From assembly GCA_965217605.1 (NCBI GenBank), contig CBDCJB010000012.1, forward strand, positions 124,001 through 188,000: a stretch of 64,000 nucleotides of DNA, written 5' to 3'. Shown piece by piece: positions 17,725 through 25,947 of this stretch. The stretch's first letter is position 1, and the number at the start of each line of letters is the position of its first letter. The notes below the pieces were generated by a model. The model searched no databases, was not told the DNA's origin, and worked only from the letters and a program-made list of their open reading frames with translations. The position numbers were made by a program, and so were the translations under genes. This DNA is from JAYYZW01 sp965217605. Its GTDB lineage: Bacteria > Pseudomonadota > Gammaproteobacteria > Ga0077536.

Positions 17725-18189
17725 ATGCGAAATCGATTCACCGCGTGCGTTCTTCTAGCCTTGGTCTTATCCGTCCCCCCAGCAGCAGCTCTGACTGTTG
17801 CCAAATGCCTCGACCCCAGCGGGACCGTCACTTACATGGACAAATGCCCGCCGGGCTCCACCAAAGAAGGTGATTACCGGATCTTGGGTATTGGCGGGAT
17901 CGATGAGCCGACCCTCGAAGAGATTTCGGCGCAGAATCCGATCGTCTTGTATACGGTACCCGATTGCGACGCCTGCGATCTCGTCCGCAACACCTTGGAC
18001 ACGCGCAACCTCCCGTACACGGAAAAAGACGTGCAGGACAACGCCGAGATGCAAGACGAGCTGAAGGCGGTTTCCGGCGGTCTTACCGTACCGGCAATGC
18101 TCATCGGTACGAGCGTATCCACCGGCTATAACCGCAGCGCGATCGATAACCAACTCGAGCAAGCCGGATATCCCGAAACTGCTGACTAG
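17725..18189 (+). CDS. Exported glutaredoxin-like protein with DUF4124-type N-terminus
   Basis: The product of 154 aa has a signal peptide (about 1-22, ending PPAAA). A short DUF4124-like segment (VAKCLDPSGTVTYMDKCPPG) follows, and then a thioredoxin-fold glutaredoxin domain from about 72. The redox motif is CDAC (Cys81, Cys84) and the cis-proline loop is LTVPAM. It probably handles thiol-disulfide exchange in the periplasm; the partner is unknown. I chose the second ATG (17725), which is 9 nt after AGGAG; the first ATG touches the ribosome site. The stop TAG is contained in the CTAG that begins the 165-bp repeat. Confidence 0.8.
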   Translation: MRNRFTACVLLALVLSVPPAAALTVAKCLDPSGTVTYMDKCPPGSTKEGDYRILGIGGIDEPTLEEISAQNPIVLYTVPDCDACDLVRNTLDTRNLPYTEKDVQDNAEMQDELKAVSGGLTVPAMLIGTSVSTGYNRSAIDNQLEQAGYPETAD

Positions 18190-18350
18190 TGCCCTGTCCC
18201 GCAAATAGCTTTCGTAGTTGGCGGCGGGTTTTTCGTGACTGGCTAGGCGCGACGAAGCCGTATAGCGGGCTCTACACAAGGAGGAGCAACGCCGCCAGGG
18301 GCGAAAAAGACGAACCAAATATGGAAGTTATTTACGGGACAGGGGACTAG
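18186..18350. repeat. 165-bp palindromic repeat, full copy 1 (inverted orientation)
   Basis: Bounded by CTAG at both ends, with terminal inverted repeats around CTGTCCCG. Its reverse complement aligns base for base in length with the copies at 33943 and 45013. All share a core including GCCCCTGGCGGCG and TTGTGTAGAGCCCGCTA, and the sequence can fold end to end into one long hairpin. The left CTAG provides the stop codon of the glutaredoxin-like gene. The right end is 2 bp before a GTG start, and its AGGGGACT is placed like a ribosome site. No coding capacity is seen, so it is a MITE/ERIC-like non-autonomous element by inference. Confidence 0.85.
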
Positions 18351-18352
18351 GC

Positions 18353-18790
18353 GTGTTCGCGTCTTCGATGGAAGCCGAGAATGCGTTTTACGACGCATTT
18401 TGTGCCGGCGACATCGAGGCGATGATGCGCGTATGGGCCGTGAGCTTTGATGTCGCCTGCGTTCACCCATCCGGACCGCGATTGGAAGGCGTGCCGGACA
18501 TCCGCAAGAGCTGGGAACTCATTTTCAAAGACGGTGTACAATGTGAGTTCGCACTTCGGTGCCGGCGTATCGTTGGCTCCGACGACTGCCGTGTGCATCT
18601 CGTCGAGGAAAATATTACGGTTTCCGGTACTTCGCTCGTGTCACCGCCGGTACTAGCGACCAACGTTTATCAACAGCTGCGAGACGGCTGGTACATGGTT
18701 TTGCATCACGCCAGTGTGTCGCCGATTGCACTACCTGACGACGACCAAGAGCCTGACGAGGCTGCCCAAAACCCGCCAATACTGCACTAG
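18353..18790 (+). CDS. NTF2-like/SnoaL-type protein (DUF4440-like)
   Basis: This small alpha+beta protein of up to 145 aa has the pattern of nuclear-transport-factor-2-like proteins: MEAENAFYDAFCAGDIEAMM, then a HPSGPRLEG turn, WELIF and a DGWYMVLHHASV C-terminal strand. Members bind or isomerise small ligands, or have no known activity; no function can be fixed here. The start may be the GTG at 18353, where the repeat end supplies AGGGG 7 nt upstream, or the ATG at 18368. The stop TAG is again part of a CTAG matching a degenerate repeat end. Confidence 0.72.
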   Translation: MFASSMEAENAFYDAFCAGDIEAMMRVWAVSFDVACVHPSGPRLEGVPDIRKSWELIFKDGVQCEFALRCRRIVGSDDCRVHLVEENITVSGTSLVSPPVLATNVYQQLRDGWYMVLHHASVSPIALPDDDQEPDEAAQNPPILH

Positions 18791-18803
18791 TGCTCGGCCC
18801 GCA
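18787..18803. repeat. Degenerate solo end of the 165-bp repeat
   Basis: CTAGTGCTCGGCCCGCA resembles the repeat terminus CTAGTGCGCTGTCCCGCA with a one-base deletion and two substitutions. No second end is visible nearby. It could be chance similarity. Confidence 0.35.
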
Positions 18804-19913
18804 ATGACCTCCTCAAAAGGCACCTCGCGCTTCATGGCGATGAAGGGCGGCGGCTACTACTCCAAGGCCACGACTGGCGCCAAAGACGTAATCGACGGTG
18901 CGACCGACCTCGTGTTGGACGCTATCGGTTCGATGCATATCGCCGACGACGAGCGTCCGTTCTCGATGGCGGACTTCGGCTGCGCCGACGGCGGCACATC
19001 GATCGACATGATCGGGACCGTACTGCGGGAGATGCGGCGGCGCGCGCCCGCGCGTCCGTTGCAGATGTTCTACACCGATCTGCCGCGCAACGACTTCAGC
19101 CAGTTGTTTCGCAACGTTCACGGCCTATCGGATCTCGAAGGCTATGTCGACGATATAGACAACCTTCACGTTTACGCGTCCGCGACTTCGTTTCACCACG
19201 CGATATTTCCCCCGGCGACGCTCGATCTGGGCTTTTCAGCGACCGCCTCGCATTACATCAGCGCGAAGCCGGGGGTGATTTCGAATCACGTGCATATGGT
19301 CGGCGCCCAGGGCGCCGAACGTGACGCCTATATCGAACAAGGGCGTAAAGATTGGGAAGGCATGTTGCTCAATCGTGCCAACGAGCTGGTGCCGGGTGGC
19401 AAGCTTGCGTTGTTCAACTTCGGTATCGACGAACAGGGTCGCTATCTCGGGAGCATCCGCAGCGTGGATATGTTCGATACCTTTAATGCGATCTGGGCGG
19501 AGTTACGCGACGAGGGCCGCATCACGGCACAAGAATACGTCGATACGAACTTTCCTCAGAGCTACCGCACCGTTGAGCAATTCGTTGAACCGCTCGTAAA
19601 AGAATCCTCGTCAATTTACGCGGCGGGTCTGCGCCTCGAGCATGTCGAAACACGCGTGGTCGATTGTCCGTACGCAACGGATTTCCTCACGCATCGAGAT
19701 CCCGCGAAATTCGCCGTCGAGTACATTCCGACGCTACGCTCTTGGAGTGAAGCGACCTTTTCGAATGGTCTCGCCAATACGCGGCCGGTCGAGGATCGCC
19801 TGGCGATCATCGATGATTTTTACGGACGGTACGAGTCACGGGTGCGGGAGGCGCCTGACGGGCATGCGATGGATTACGTCCATTGCTACCTGATCGTGCG
19901 TAAAGAGAAATGA
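18804..19913 (+). CDS. SAM-dependent carboxyl methyltransferase, SABATH-like
   Basis: The 369-aa protein resembles the SABATH family (salicylate/jasmonate carboxyl methyltransferases), which is best known from plants and found sporadically in bacteria. Visible features are the N-terminal MKGGGYYSKAT, the SAM-binding loop MADFGCADGGTS, FYTDLPRNDFSQLFR, the substrate-region segment LDLGFSATASHYIS, and LVPGGKLALFNFG. Such enzymes methylate small-molecule carboxylates or nitrogens. The substrate here is unknown. The ATG at 18804 is preferred; a longer in-frame start would overlap the preceding gene. The next gene is convergent. Confidence 0.8.
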   Translation: MTSSKGTSRFMAMKGGGYYSKATTGAKDVIDGATDLVLDAIGSMHIADDERPFSMADFGCADGGTSIDMIGTVLREMRRRAPARPLQMFYTDLPRNDFSQLFRNVHGLSDLEGYVDDIDNLHVYASATSFHHAIFPPATLDLGFSATASHYISAKPGVISNHVHMVGAQGAERDAYIEQGRKDWEGMLLNRANELVPGGKLALFNFGIDEQGRYLGSIRSVDMFDTFNAIWAELRDEGRITAQEYVDTNFPQSYRTVEQFVEPLVKESSSIYAAGLRLEHVETRVVDCPYATDFLTHRDPAKFAVEYIPTLRSWSEATFSNGLANTRPVEDRLAIIDDFYGRYESRVREAPDGHAMDYVHCYLIVRKEK

Positions 19914-19940
19914 ATCTGAGATTTGCGCACTGTTAAGAGC

Positions 19941-20912
19941 CTATCTGTCCAGCAGCGGCCCGACTTTCTCCGCAAACTTCTCCATATGCTTCATGCCGAA
20001 GGCGACGTCTTCGATTCCATGGAATTGGAACTCCAGGACAAAGTGCCACACACCCGCGTCGTGGAGGGCGCGTAAACGTTCGGCACATTGTTCCGGCGAA
20101 CCGGAGATCGTGACCTTGCGCGGATCAACGTCCGGCTCCTCGAACGCCACACCCTTTTTCAGCAGCGGCAAGTATTTCTCGTAATCCTGTTCGCCGTCGG
20201 CGACGTACACGAACGTGAAATCCGCGAGTTTGGGATCGCTGCCGTACCTGGCGCCCTCTTCCTTCAGCTTGGGCAACCAGGTCTCCCGCGTTTCGTCTTC
20301 GTCGGGCCAGAAAGCCAGCAGGCATTCACCGTAACGGGCCGCGCGCCAGGCCGATATCAAGCCCCCGCCGATCCAGATCGGCGGATACGGTTTTTGCACC
20401 GGCTTGGGCTCGAGTGGCATATCGGTGATCTGATAGTGATCACCGTGATGGGTAACGCGGTCTTCGACCATCAATCGGGTCACGACTTCGAGTTGCTCAT
20501 CAAACAGTTTGCCGCGTTTCTTCAGCGCTACGTCGACCGCCGCAAAGTCCTCCTCCCACCACCCCATAGCAACGCCGACGATCAACCGCCCGTTCGAGAT
20601 CACATCGAGCGTCGATAGATATTTAGCCCATTGGTACGGCGGTAAGAGCGGCAGCAAAGCCGAGTTGAAACCGATCTTAATCGAATCCGTTTTGGCCGCC
20701 ATCGCGGGCACGACTGCCAGCGCGTCGAGCACATCTTCGTTCGGAAAGGTTTCGAACAACCACCCCGAGGGCCGCGTCATATGCGTCGGTAAAGTGACCG
20801 AATAAAAGCCCAGGTCCTCGGCAAGCTGCGTCGCGGCGATGATCGCTCCGGCATCCGGTTTCTTCGCGCCCCATGGAAACAACATGACACTCAGATCGGA
20901 CATCTTCGCCAT
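19941..20912 (-). CDS. LLM-class (luciferase-like) flavin/F420-dependent oxidoreductase
   Basis: The 323-aa TIM-barrel protein has bacterial-luciferase-like features: AEDLGFYSVTLPTH, LPPYQWAKYLSTLDVISNGRLIVGVAMGWWEEDF at about 90-125 (the family's most conserved stretch), PPIWIGGG, and a C-terminal SGSPEQCAERLRAL. Family members oxidise diverse small molecules using FMNH2 or F420. The cofactor and substrate cannot be told from sequence alone. It is a single gene, convergent with the SABATH-like gene and divergent from the kinase gene. Confidence 0.85.
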   Translation of the reverse strand: MAKMSDLSVMLFPWGAKKPDAGAIIAATQLAEDLGFYSVTLPTHMTRPSGWLFETFPNEDVLDALAVVPAMAAKTDSIKIGFNSALLPLLPPYQWAKYLSTLDVISNGRLIVGVAMGWWEEDFAAVDVALKKRGKLFDEQLEVVTRLMVEDRVTHHGDHYQITDMPLEPKPVQKPYPPIWIGGGLISAWRAARYGECLLAFWPDEDETRETWLPKLKEEGARYGSDPKLADFTFVYVADGEQDYEKYLPLLKKGVAFEEPDVDPRKVTISGSPEQCAERLRALHDAGVWHFVLEFQFHGIEDVAFGMKHMEKFAEKVGPLLDR

Positions 20913-21079
20913 GGTAGAAACGCCCCGCCCGTTTCGTATTTCGACTTATTCGCCGGAAGCGTCGAGTGTAACACCGCCACCCCACGGCTATTGGCCATTC
21001 TTCCCCGCAGCCCGCCTGCCTAAAGTAGTGCCGCTAATACGCCGATTTAAAGGTATCACTTTGACGTGGCGCACCTGGT

Positions 21080-22858
21080 TTGAACACCCCGAAACGAGAA
21101 CTCATACTGCCCGAGCGTATCGGACGTTACGCAATAGATGGCCTGTTGGGTAAGGGCGGACAGGGCGTCGTCTTACTCGCCCACGACCGTGAGCTCGATC
21201 GCCACGTTGCGGTCAAGCTGCTCAAACCAAGCGTCGCTCACGAAGAGGGCGCGCTGGCGCGCGAAGCGCGCATCGTGAGTCAACTCCAGCACCCCAATAT
21301 CGTCACATTATTCGACGTCGGCACCTACAACGGCATGCATTACCTCGTATTCGAATACATCGATGGCGAAACCTTGGCGGATCGCATCGAAGCGCACGGA
21401 AAGCTCGAGCCTTCCGAGTGCGTGATCAAGATGAGTCAGGTTCTAGCTGGCGTCGCCTATTTACACGAGAACGATATCGTTCACCGCGACCTGAGTCCGT
21501 CGAACATCATGATCACGAAGGACGGTATACCAAAGGTTACCGATTTCGGACTGTCGGTTCTCAAGCAGGCGCAGCAGGCGCCGGAAGCCATAAGCGGTAC
21601 CTTACGCTACATGGCACCGGAACCGTTCATGGAGGCGCCGAGCGGTCCGTATTCCGACGTATTTACTTTGGGCAGTATCTTCTTCGAAATGCTCACCGGT
21701 ACGCCGCTGTTCGACGCCACGACGCCCGGCGCGATCATCGAAAGTATCATTAACGGTATTCCGATCGACCTCAGTGAATATGGCGTTGAGGTCGACAAGC
21801 TGGTCGCCAAAGTACTTACAACGGCCGCGACGGCTGAGTCCAAGAAACGCTTCCCGGATGCGCGCGCCATGAAACTCGCGCTCGACGAATACCGCATTCC
21901 ACGCGATGAGGTCAAAAGTGGGCCGCCAGGTAAACACAGCACGGTTGATTTTTTGATCCGACGCATGTCATTCAAACAAGGCTTTTCTTCGCTATCACAG
22001 CACGTGACTGAATTGCTGAAGATCACGTCCGATGATTCCGTCGCTCCTGCCGAGCGTATCGTCAACATCATCGCGAAAGACATAACGCTGACCCAACGCA
22101 TTCTCACCATGGCCAATTCGGCCTATTACGGCAATGCCGAGATCAACGCACTGGCACGCGCGGTGGTTTTACTCGGAATCGATCAGGTACGGATGTGCAT
22201 TACGAGCGCATTGATGGAAAACGAATTCGAACTCGGCGCAACCGAATTACGCGAAGCTATGCTGAAATCATTTCACAGTGCGATATTCGCTAAAGCTATC
22301 GCGCGCTCCTGCGGTATTCGAAACGGCGCCGATGCATTCACTTGCGCAATGTTTCACGATCTCGGCCGGACGCTCACGATTCATTATCTGGAAGATGAAT
22401 TCAACGCAATTATCGAACGAACTAGATCATTACATAGCGACGAATTGACCGAGTCACGCGAAATACTCGGGGTCGCTTATTACGAACTCGGAATTGGCGT
22501 GGCGACCCATTGGAAATTCGCAGCTACGATCGTCGACTCGATGCGTCCGCTACCGCGGGGCATAATAGAAAAACCGGAATCGGACGCTGAACGGCTTCGA
22601 ATCTGCGCCGCCTACGCCAATACCGTGAGCCGCACCGTCATGGATTACGATGACATCGAAACGCGTGATATTGCGCTCGAGCATCTCAATGAGCGCGCTG
22701 TAGAAGCGTTTGCACCGCCACCGGAAGACTTCAATGGCGCGCTTATGGAAGCTGCCGAACTTACCCAACAATACGCTCGACTCATCAAGGTTGATCCCGA
22801 CGAAAGTGAGCGCGCTGAACGCCTCGTCGCGTTCACGCATCTAGCAGGGGCCGCATAG
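21080..22858 (+). CDS. Serine/threonine protein kinase fused to an HDOD domain
   Basis: The 592-aa protein has an N-terminal eukaryotic-type kinase (about 14-275) with the glycine loop LGKGGQGVV, Lys46 (VAVKLL), HRD at 135-137 (VHRDLSPSN), DFG at 155-157 and the APE region GTLRYMAPE. All catalytic residues are present. The C-terminal half (about 289-500) is an HDOD domain with TQRILTMANSAYYG and MFHDLGR (His426, Asp427). HDOD domains usually act in signalling without confirmed hydrolase activity. No membrane segment is seen. The only plausible start is TTG at 21080, since an in-frame stop lies six codons upstream. A PilZ gene follows. Confidence 0.9.
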   Translation: MNTPKRELILPERIGRYAIDGLLGKGGQGVVLLAHDRELDRHVAVKLLKPSVAHEEGALAREARIVSQLQHPNIVTLFDVGTYNGMHYLVFEYIDGETLADRIEAHGKLEPSECVIKMSQVLAGVAYLHENDIVHRDLSPSNIMITKDGIPKVTDFGLSVLKQAQQAPEAISGTLRYMAPEPFMEAPSGPYSDVFTLGSIFFEMLTGTPLFDATTPGAIIESIINGIPIDLSEYGVEVDKLVAKVLTTAATAESKKRFPDARAMKLALDEYRIPRDEVKSGPPGKHSTVDFLIRRMSFKQGFSSLSQHVTELLKITSDDSVAPAERIVNIIAKDITLTQRILTMANSAYYGNAEINALARAVVLLGIDQVRMCITSALMENEFELGATELREAMLKSFHSAIFAKAIARSCGIRNGADAFTCAMFHDLGRTLTIHYLEDEFNAIIERTRSLHSDELTESREILGVAYYELGIGVATHWKFAATIVDSMRPLPRGIIEKPESDAERLRICAAYANTVSRTVMDYDDIETRDIALEHLNERAVEAFAPPPEDFNGALMEAAELTQQYARLIKVDPDESERAERLVAFTHLAGAA

Positions 22859-22868
22859 AAGAGCCTTC

Positions 22869-22888
22869 CTGCAGGTTTACACCTGCAT
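22869..22888 (+). terminator. Hairpin after the kinase-HDOD gene
   Basis: TGCAGGT, a TTAC loop and ACCTGCA form a 7-bp perfect stem 11 nt after the stop. No U-tract follows, so it is only a weak terminator candidate. Confidence 0.3.
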
Positions 22889-23010
22889 GCCAACGCGCAA
22901 ATGCCGGTCGTTCTGAATTAGTTCACGATGACACAATCTATTGCAAATTGCGCTTTACCGGCAGGCTACCCTATAGTCATAACCCGCACGCTCAAACCGA
23001 GGGACGAGAT

Positions 23011-23745
23011 ATGCCAGAGGCCGTAGCCAACGACGAGCGCCGATCTGCATACCGGGTGCAGCCTACTTCTACAGATGAATTAAACCTTTCAGTTCTCGGC
23101 GAAAGTCGGCAGCGCATTTGCGGCAAGATCACGGACGTCGCCGTCGGCGGCGCTCGCGTGTGCTTCGACGGCCACGACGCGCCTAAACTTACCATGGGCG
23201 ATCACATCGTTCTGGCATTTTCCTCCTTAGACCATGCGTACGACGGCAACGTTCTCGCCAAAGTTGTCTCAATGTCGGTTGACGCCGGCCAGAAGGTCGT
23301 TCAGCTGGCGTTCGACAAAGAACACGAACCTTTGAACCTAAAACGTGACGAGCTGTTCACGCTGTTCAATCGGCGCCATAAGGTTCGCGGCATTGCCGGG
23401 TCGCTCAACGATGATTTGCGCGCCAGTATTTCCGTGGTCGGAGCCGGCGAGACAACGGTACAAAATCAGCCGGTTTCGATCCTGAACATTTCCAATGCCG
23501 GCGTTAGCTTTAGCATTGACAATGAGACGAGCGACATCCTGAAAGATGAGACTGACGTTCGCCTGACGCTCGAACGCCTCGAAGATGGAAGCGTAAACAA
23601 GGTCGCTTGTATCGTGCGCCATCGATCAAACTCTAGAGGGTCGTACGCCTACGGTTGTGAGTACGACTGGGGCGCAACGGTTGATCCGCTCGCAGTCGTG
23701 GAGGACTTCGTGACTTACTTGATCGAGCGACCGGACGAAGAGTAA
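23011..23745 (+). CDS. PilZ-domain protein, putative cyclic-di-GMP responder
   Basis: This 244-aa soluble protein has an N-terminal DERRSAYRV (arginine motif of PilZ) followed by DVAVGGARV (D/N-x-S-x-x-G-like motif). A second similar unit at about 125-230 contains RRHKVRG and ILNISNAGVSF, so it looks like two PilZ-like barrels in tandem. PilZ domains bind cyclic di-GMP through these two motifs. The ATG at 23011 follows GAGGGACGAG, a good ribosome site. It lies 150 bp downstream of the kinase-HDOD gene, suggesting but not proving a shared signalling role. Confidence 0.8.
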   Translation: MPEAVANDERRSAYRVQPTSTDELNLSVLGESRQRICGKITDVAVGGARVCFDGHDAPKLTMGDHIVLAFSSLDHAYDGNVLAKVVSMSVDAGQKVVQLAFDKEHEPLNLKRDELFTLFNRRHKVRGIAGSLNDDLRASISVVGAGETTVQNQPVSILNISNAGVSFSIDNETSDILKDETDVRLTLERLEDGSVNKVACIVRHRSNSRGSYAYGCEYDWGATVDPLAVVEDFVTYLIERPDEE

Positions 23746-23748
23746 AGA

Positions 23749-23780
23749 TCCCGGATTCCGCTGCGCTCCATCCAGGCTAC
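23749..23780. repeat. REP-like palindrome (copy 2 of 3)
   Basis: TCCCGGATTCCGCTGCGCTC followed by CATCCAGGCTAC forms an imperfect palindrome 3 bp after the PilZ stop. It is near-identical to units at 10702 and, inverted, at 55557. Confidence 0.75.
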
Positions 23781-23872
23781 AAAAAAATAGGGTCAGAGCC
23801 CTTTTTCCCCTAAGATTACCAAAGACCTTAAACTCGTTAGATCAAAAGAGGGATCTGACCCCATTTTTTTTT
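23781..23872. repeat. GGGTCAGA-type palindromic repeat, 92 bp
   Basis: The ends are inverted: A-run plus TAGGGTCAGAGCCCTTTTTC on the left, and GAGGGATCTGACCCCA plus T-run on the right. Similar GGGGTCAGA palindromes are common near REP-associated transposases in proteobacteria, by general knowledge. No transposase is in this window. It abuts the GGAGG ribosome site of the next gene. Confidence 0.7.
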
Positions 23873-23884
23873 GGAGGAACGCCC

Positions 23885-25093
23885 ATGGCCGGTCTCTTGG
23901 AAGGTCTTCGCGTTATTGAGGTTGCGACATTCGTTTTCGCGCCCGCGGCCGGTACTGTGCTGTCGGATTTCGGCGCCGAGGTCATCCACGTAGAGCCGCC
24001 GGGTATCGGCGATCCCCTCCGCTACCTCAGCACCCTCCGTCCGTTGCCGGTGTGTGATGAAAATTATCCCTGGCTGATGGATGGGCGTAACAAGAAGAGC
24101 GTCGTAGTCGATTTGAAACACGCGGATGGTCACCAGGTAATGATGGAACTAATCCGCGACGCGGATATTTTCATCACCAATTACCACCCTTCGGTCCTCG
24201 AGGAGTTGGACCTGACCTACGATACGCTTGCCGCCGAAAACCCGCGATTGATCTACGCCCACGGCACTGGCTACGGCGAAATCGGCGACGAGGCCGAGAA
24301 ACCGGGCTACGACGCAACCGCCTGGTGGGCGCGTTCCGGTTTGATGGACGCGGTACGCCCCGCCGGCGGCGAACTCGCCATGTCGACCGCCGGCATGGGT
24401 GACCATCCGAGCAGTATTTCGATCGTCGCTGGGATCTCGCTCGCACTATATGCGCGCGAACGCACCGGGAAGGGTACGAAGGTCTCCACCTCGCTGGTCG
24501 CGAACGGCGCCTGGTCGAACAGCATCCTTATCCAGGCCGCGCTGTGCGGCGGTGTTCCTTATCAACCACCAACACAGGCGGGCACGTCGAACGCCATGTT
24601 GAATCATTACCGCACATCCGACGACCGTTCATTTTTCCTCGTCCTGGTGAAAGAGGCGACGGAGTTCGAACGGTTCTGCACGGCAATTGGCCAGCCCGAG
24701 TTGTGTAGCGACCCGCGTTTCGAGGAGATTGACGAGCGGCGCGCCAACGCCGAGGCACTCGTAGCGATTCTGTCGGACTGGTTCGCCCAACGTCCAATCG
24801 CCGAGTGGCAGCAGATCTTCGATGAATACGCGATCACTTATGGCGTGATCGCGACCAGCGAGGACGCGGTGAACGACGAGCAAATGGCCAGCACCGGTGT
24901 GTTTATGGATGTCGAAGGTCGGCCCGGTATGCGCGTAGTGAACAGCCCGATTGCGCTCAGCGACTTTCCGAAACGCGCGCCGCAGCCGCCGCCGGAACTG
25001 GGTGAACACAGCAACGCCGTGCTCAGCGAATTGGGCTATGATGAAGTACGAATAGCCGCCCTTAGAGACGCGGGTGTCATCGGCGGCGCCTGA
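23885..25093 (+). CDS. Class III CoA-transferase (CaiB/BaiF family)
   Basis: The 402-aa protein begins LEGLRVIEVATFVFAPAAG and contains LSDFGAEVIHVEPP, GRNKKSVVVDLK and GYGEIGDEAEKPGYD, the family landmarks. The catalytic aspartate is expected in AGMGDHPSS (about residue 176). It would move CoA between carboxylic acids; the substrate is not predictable, and no acyl-CoA partner gene is adjacent. The ATG has GGAGG 8 nt upstream, contributed from the junction with the palindromic repeat. Confidence 0.9.
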   Translation: MAGLLEGLRVIEVATFVFAPAAGTVLSDFGAEVIHVEPPGIGDPLRYLSTLRPLPVCDENYPWLMDGRNKKSVVVDLKHADGHQVMMELIRDADIFITNYHPSVLEELDLTYDTLAAENPRLIYAHGTGYGEIGDEAEKPGYDATAWWARSGLMDAVRPAGGELAMSTAGMGDHPSSISIVAGISLALYARERTGKGTKVSTSLVANGAWSNSILIQAALCGGVPYQPPTQAGTSNAMLNHYRTSDDRSFFLVLVKEATEFERFCTAIGQPELCSDPRFEEIDERRANAEALVAILSDWFAQRPIAEWQQIFDEYAITYGVIATSEDAVNDEQMASTGVFMDVEGRPGMRVVNSPIALSDFPKRAPQPPPELGEHSNAVLSELGYDEVRIAALRDAGVIGGA

Positions 25094-25108
25094 CCTATAG
25101 AAAAATCG

Positions 25109-25621
25109 GTGATGGCAGCATCAGATCCCATTTACGTATTCGGCTCCGATCTCGCGGGCAATCATGACCACGAAACGGCGGCATTTGCCGCTTGTATCTA
25201 TGGCGCCGAGCAGGGTACGGGAAGCGGGCTAACGGGTAATGCGTACGCCATCCCTTATCGAAGCAGCGAGCGCAACCTGTTGCCCGTCGATGTGGTCAAA
25301 AATTACGTCGATTCATTCTTCACCTACGCCCAGGAAAACGCAGAAACGCGATTTCAGATCGCGCATTTTGGCTGTGAGTCCGGTGCCAACGACGATGAAG
25401 CGATGGCGCGCCTGTTCGCCGCGGCGCCGAAGAACTGCCAGCTACCGGGCCTCTGGGTACGCGTGCTCGATCCGAATCGGCCTGCGCGGTTGCTGGTCTT
25501 CGATCCCGGCGCTCACATGAAAGATGAGCTGGCAGGAACGGTTGAATCAATACCTGTCGCTGAACGCGCCGTTGTGGAACGTTCCGGCGGTCGAAATGGT
25601 CAGTCTCGGCTTGGCCCGTGA
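25109..25621 (+). CDS. Macro-like 'FGSxLAG' protein, similar to phage A1S_2505-type proteins (3' part uncertain)
   Basis: This 170-aa protein begins DPIYVFGSDLAGNHDHETAA, followed by GTGSGLTGNAYAIPYRSSER and FQIAHFGCESGANDDE. The pattern recalls a family of phage and bacterial proteins with an FGSNxAGxHGxGAA start and a macro-domain-like fold. Here the glycine-rich part is altered. The last 30 or so residues overlap another frame and do not look family-like, so the gene may be frameshifted. Function unknown. It lies 15 bp after the CoA-transferase gene. Confidence 0.6.
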   Translation: MMAASDPIYVFGSDLAGNHDHETAAFAACIYGAEQGTGSGLTGNAYAIPYRSSERNLLPVDVVKNYVDSFFTYAQENAETRFQIAHFGCESGANDDEAMARLFAAAPKNCQLPGLWVRVLDPNRPARLLVFDPGAHMKDELAGTVESIPVAERAVVERSGGRNGQSRLGP

Positions 25622-25862
25622 GGTCGTTGCAAATGATCAGTGCGCGAAACGCCTCGAGCTCAAACACCGCATATTCGGCCCCAATGAAGAGCTGCACGGG
25701 AAAAGCGCGCAAGCGGTCTCTGAGAACAGGGCCATCTGGTACGCGACCCACGTGTTGTGCATTTTTGATTTCGAGTTAACCGGGCAACCGCAGCAGATCC
25801 GGATCATGAGCGCCGCCGCTCGCAACGGCCTGCTGGTCGACCAGATCGATACGAACACATAA
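25524..25862 (+). CDS. Hypothetical protein overlapping the preceding gene
   Basis: This is an unrecognised 112-aa protein. It starts inside the preceding gene (98-bp overlap, different frame) at ATGAGCTGG, with an in-frame stop two codons upstream. The text looks like real coding sequence (ERLNQYLSLNAPLWNVPAVE, KRLELKHRIFGPNEELHGKS). It could be an independent small gene or the true C-terminal half of the preceding protein after a frameshift within about 25521-25620. No signal peptide or membrane segment is seen. Confidence 0.5.
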   Translation: MSWQERLNQYLSLNAPLWNVPAVEMVSLGLAREVVANDQCAKRLELKHRIFGPNEELHGKSAQAVSENRAIWYATHVLCIFDFELTGQPQQIRIMSAAARNGLLVDQIDTNT

Positions 25863-25947
25863 CGAGCGAGGGTAAGGGGGGCTTAGGTGTTTTGGATGAG
25901 CACCAGCGGCGGTCTGTTTCCCGAGCCGCGTACCCAAACGGATTGCA

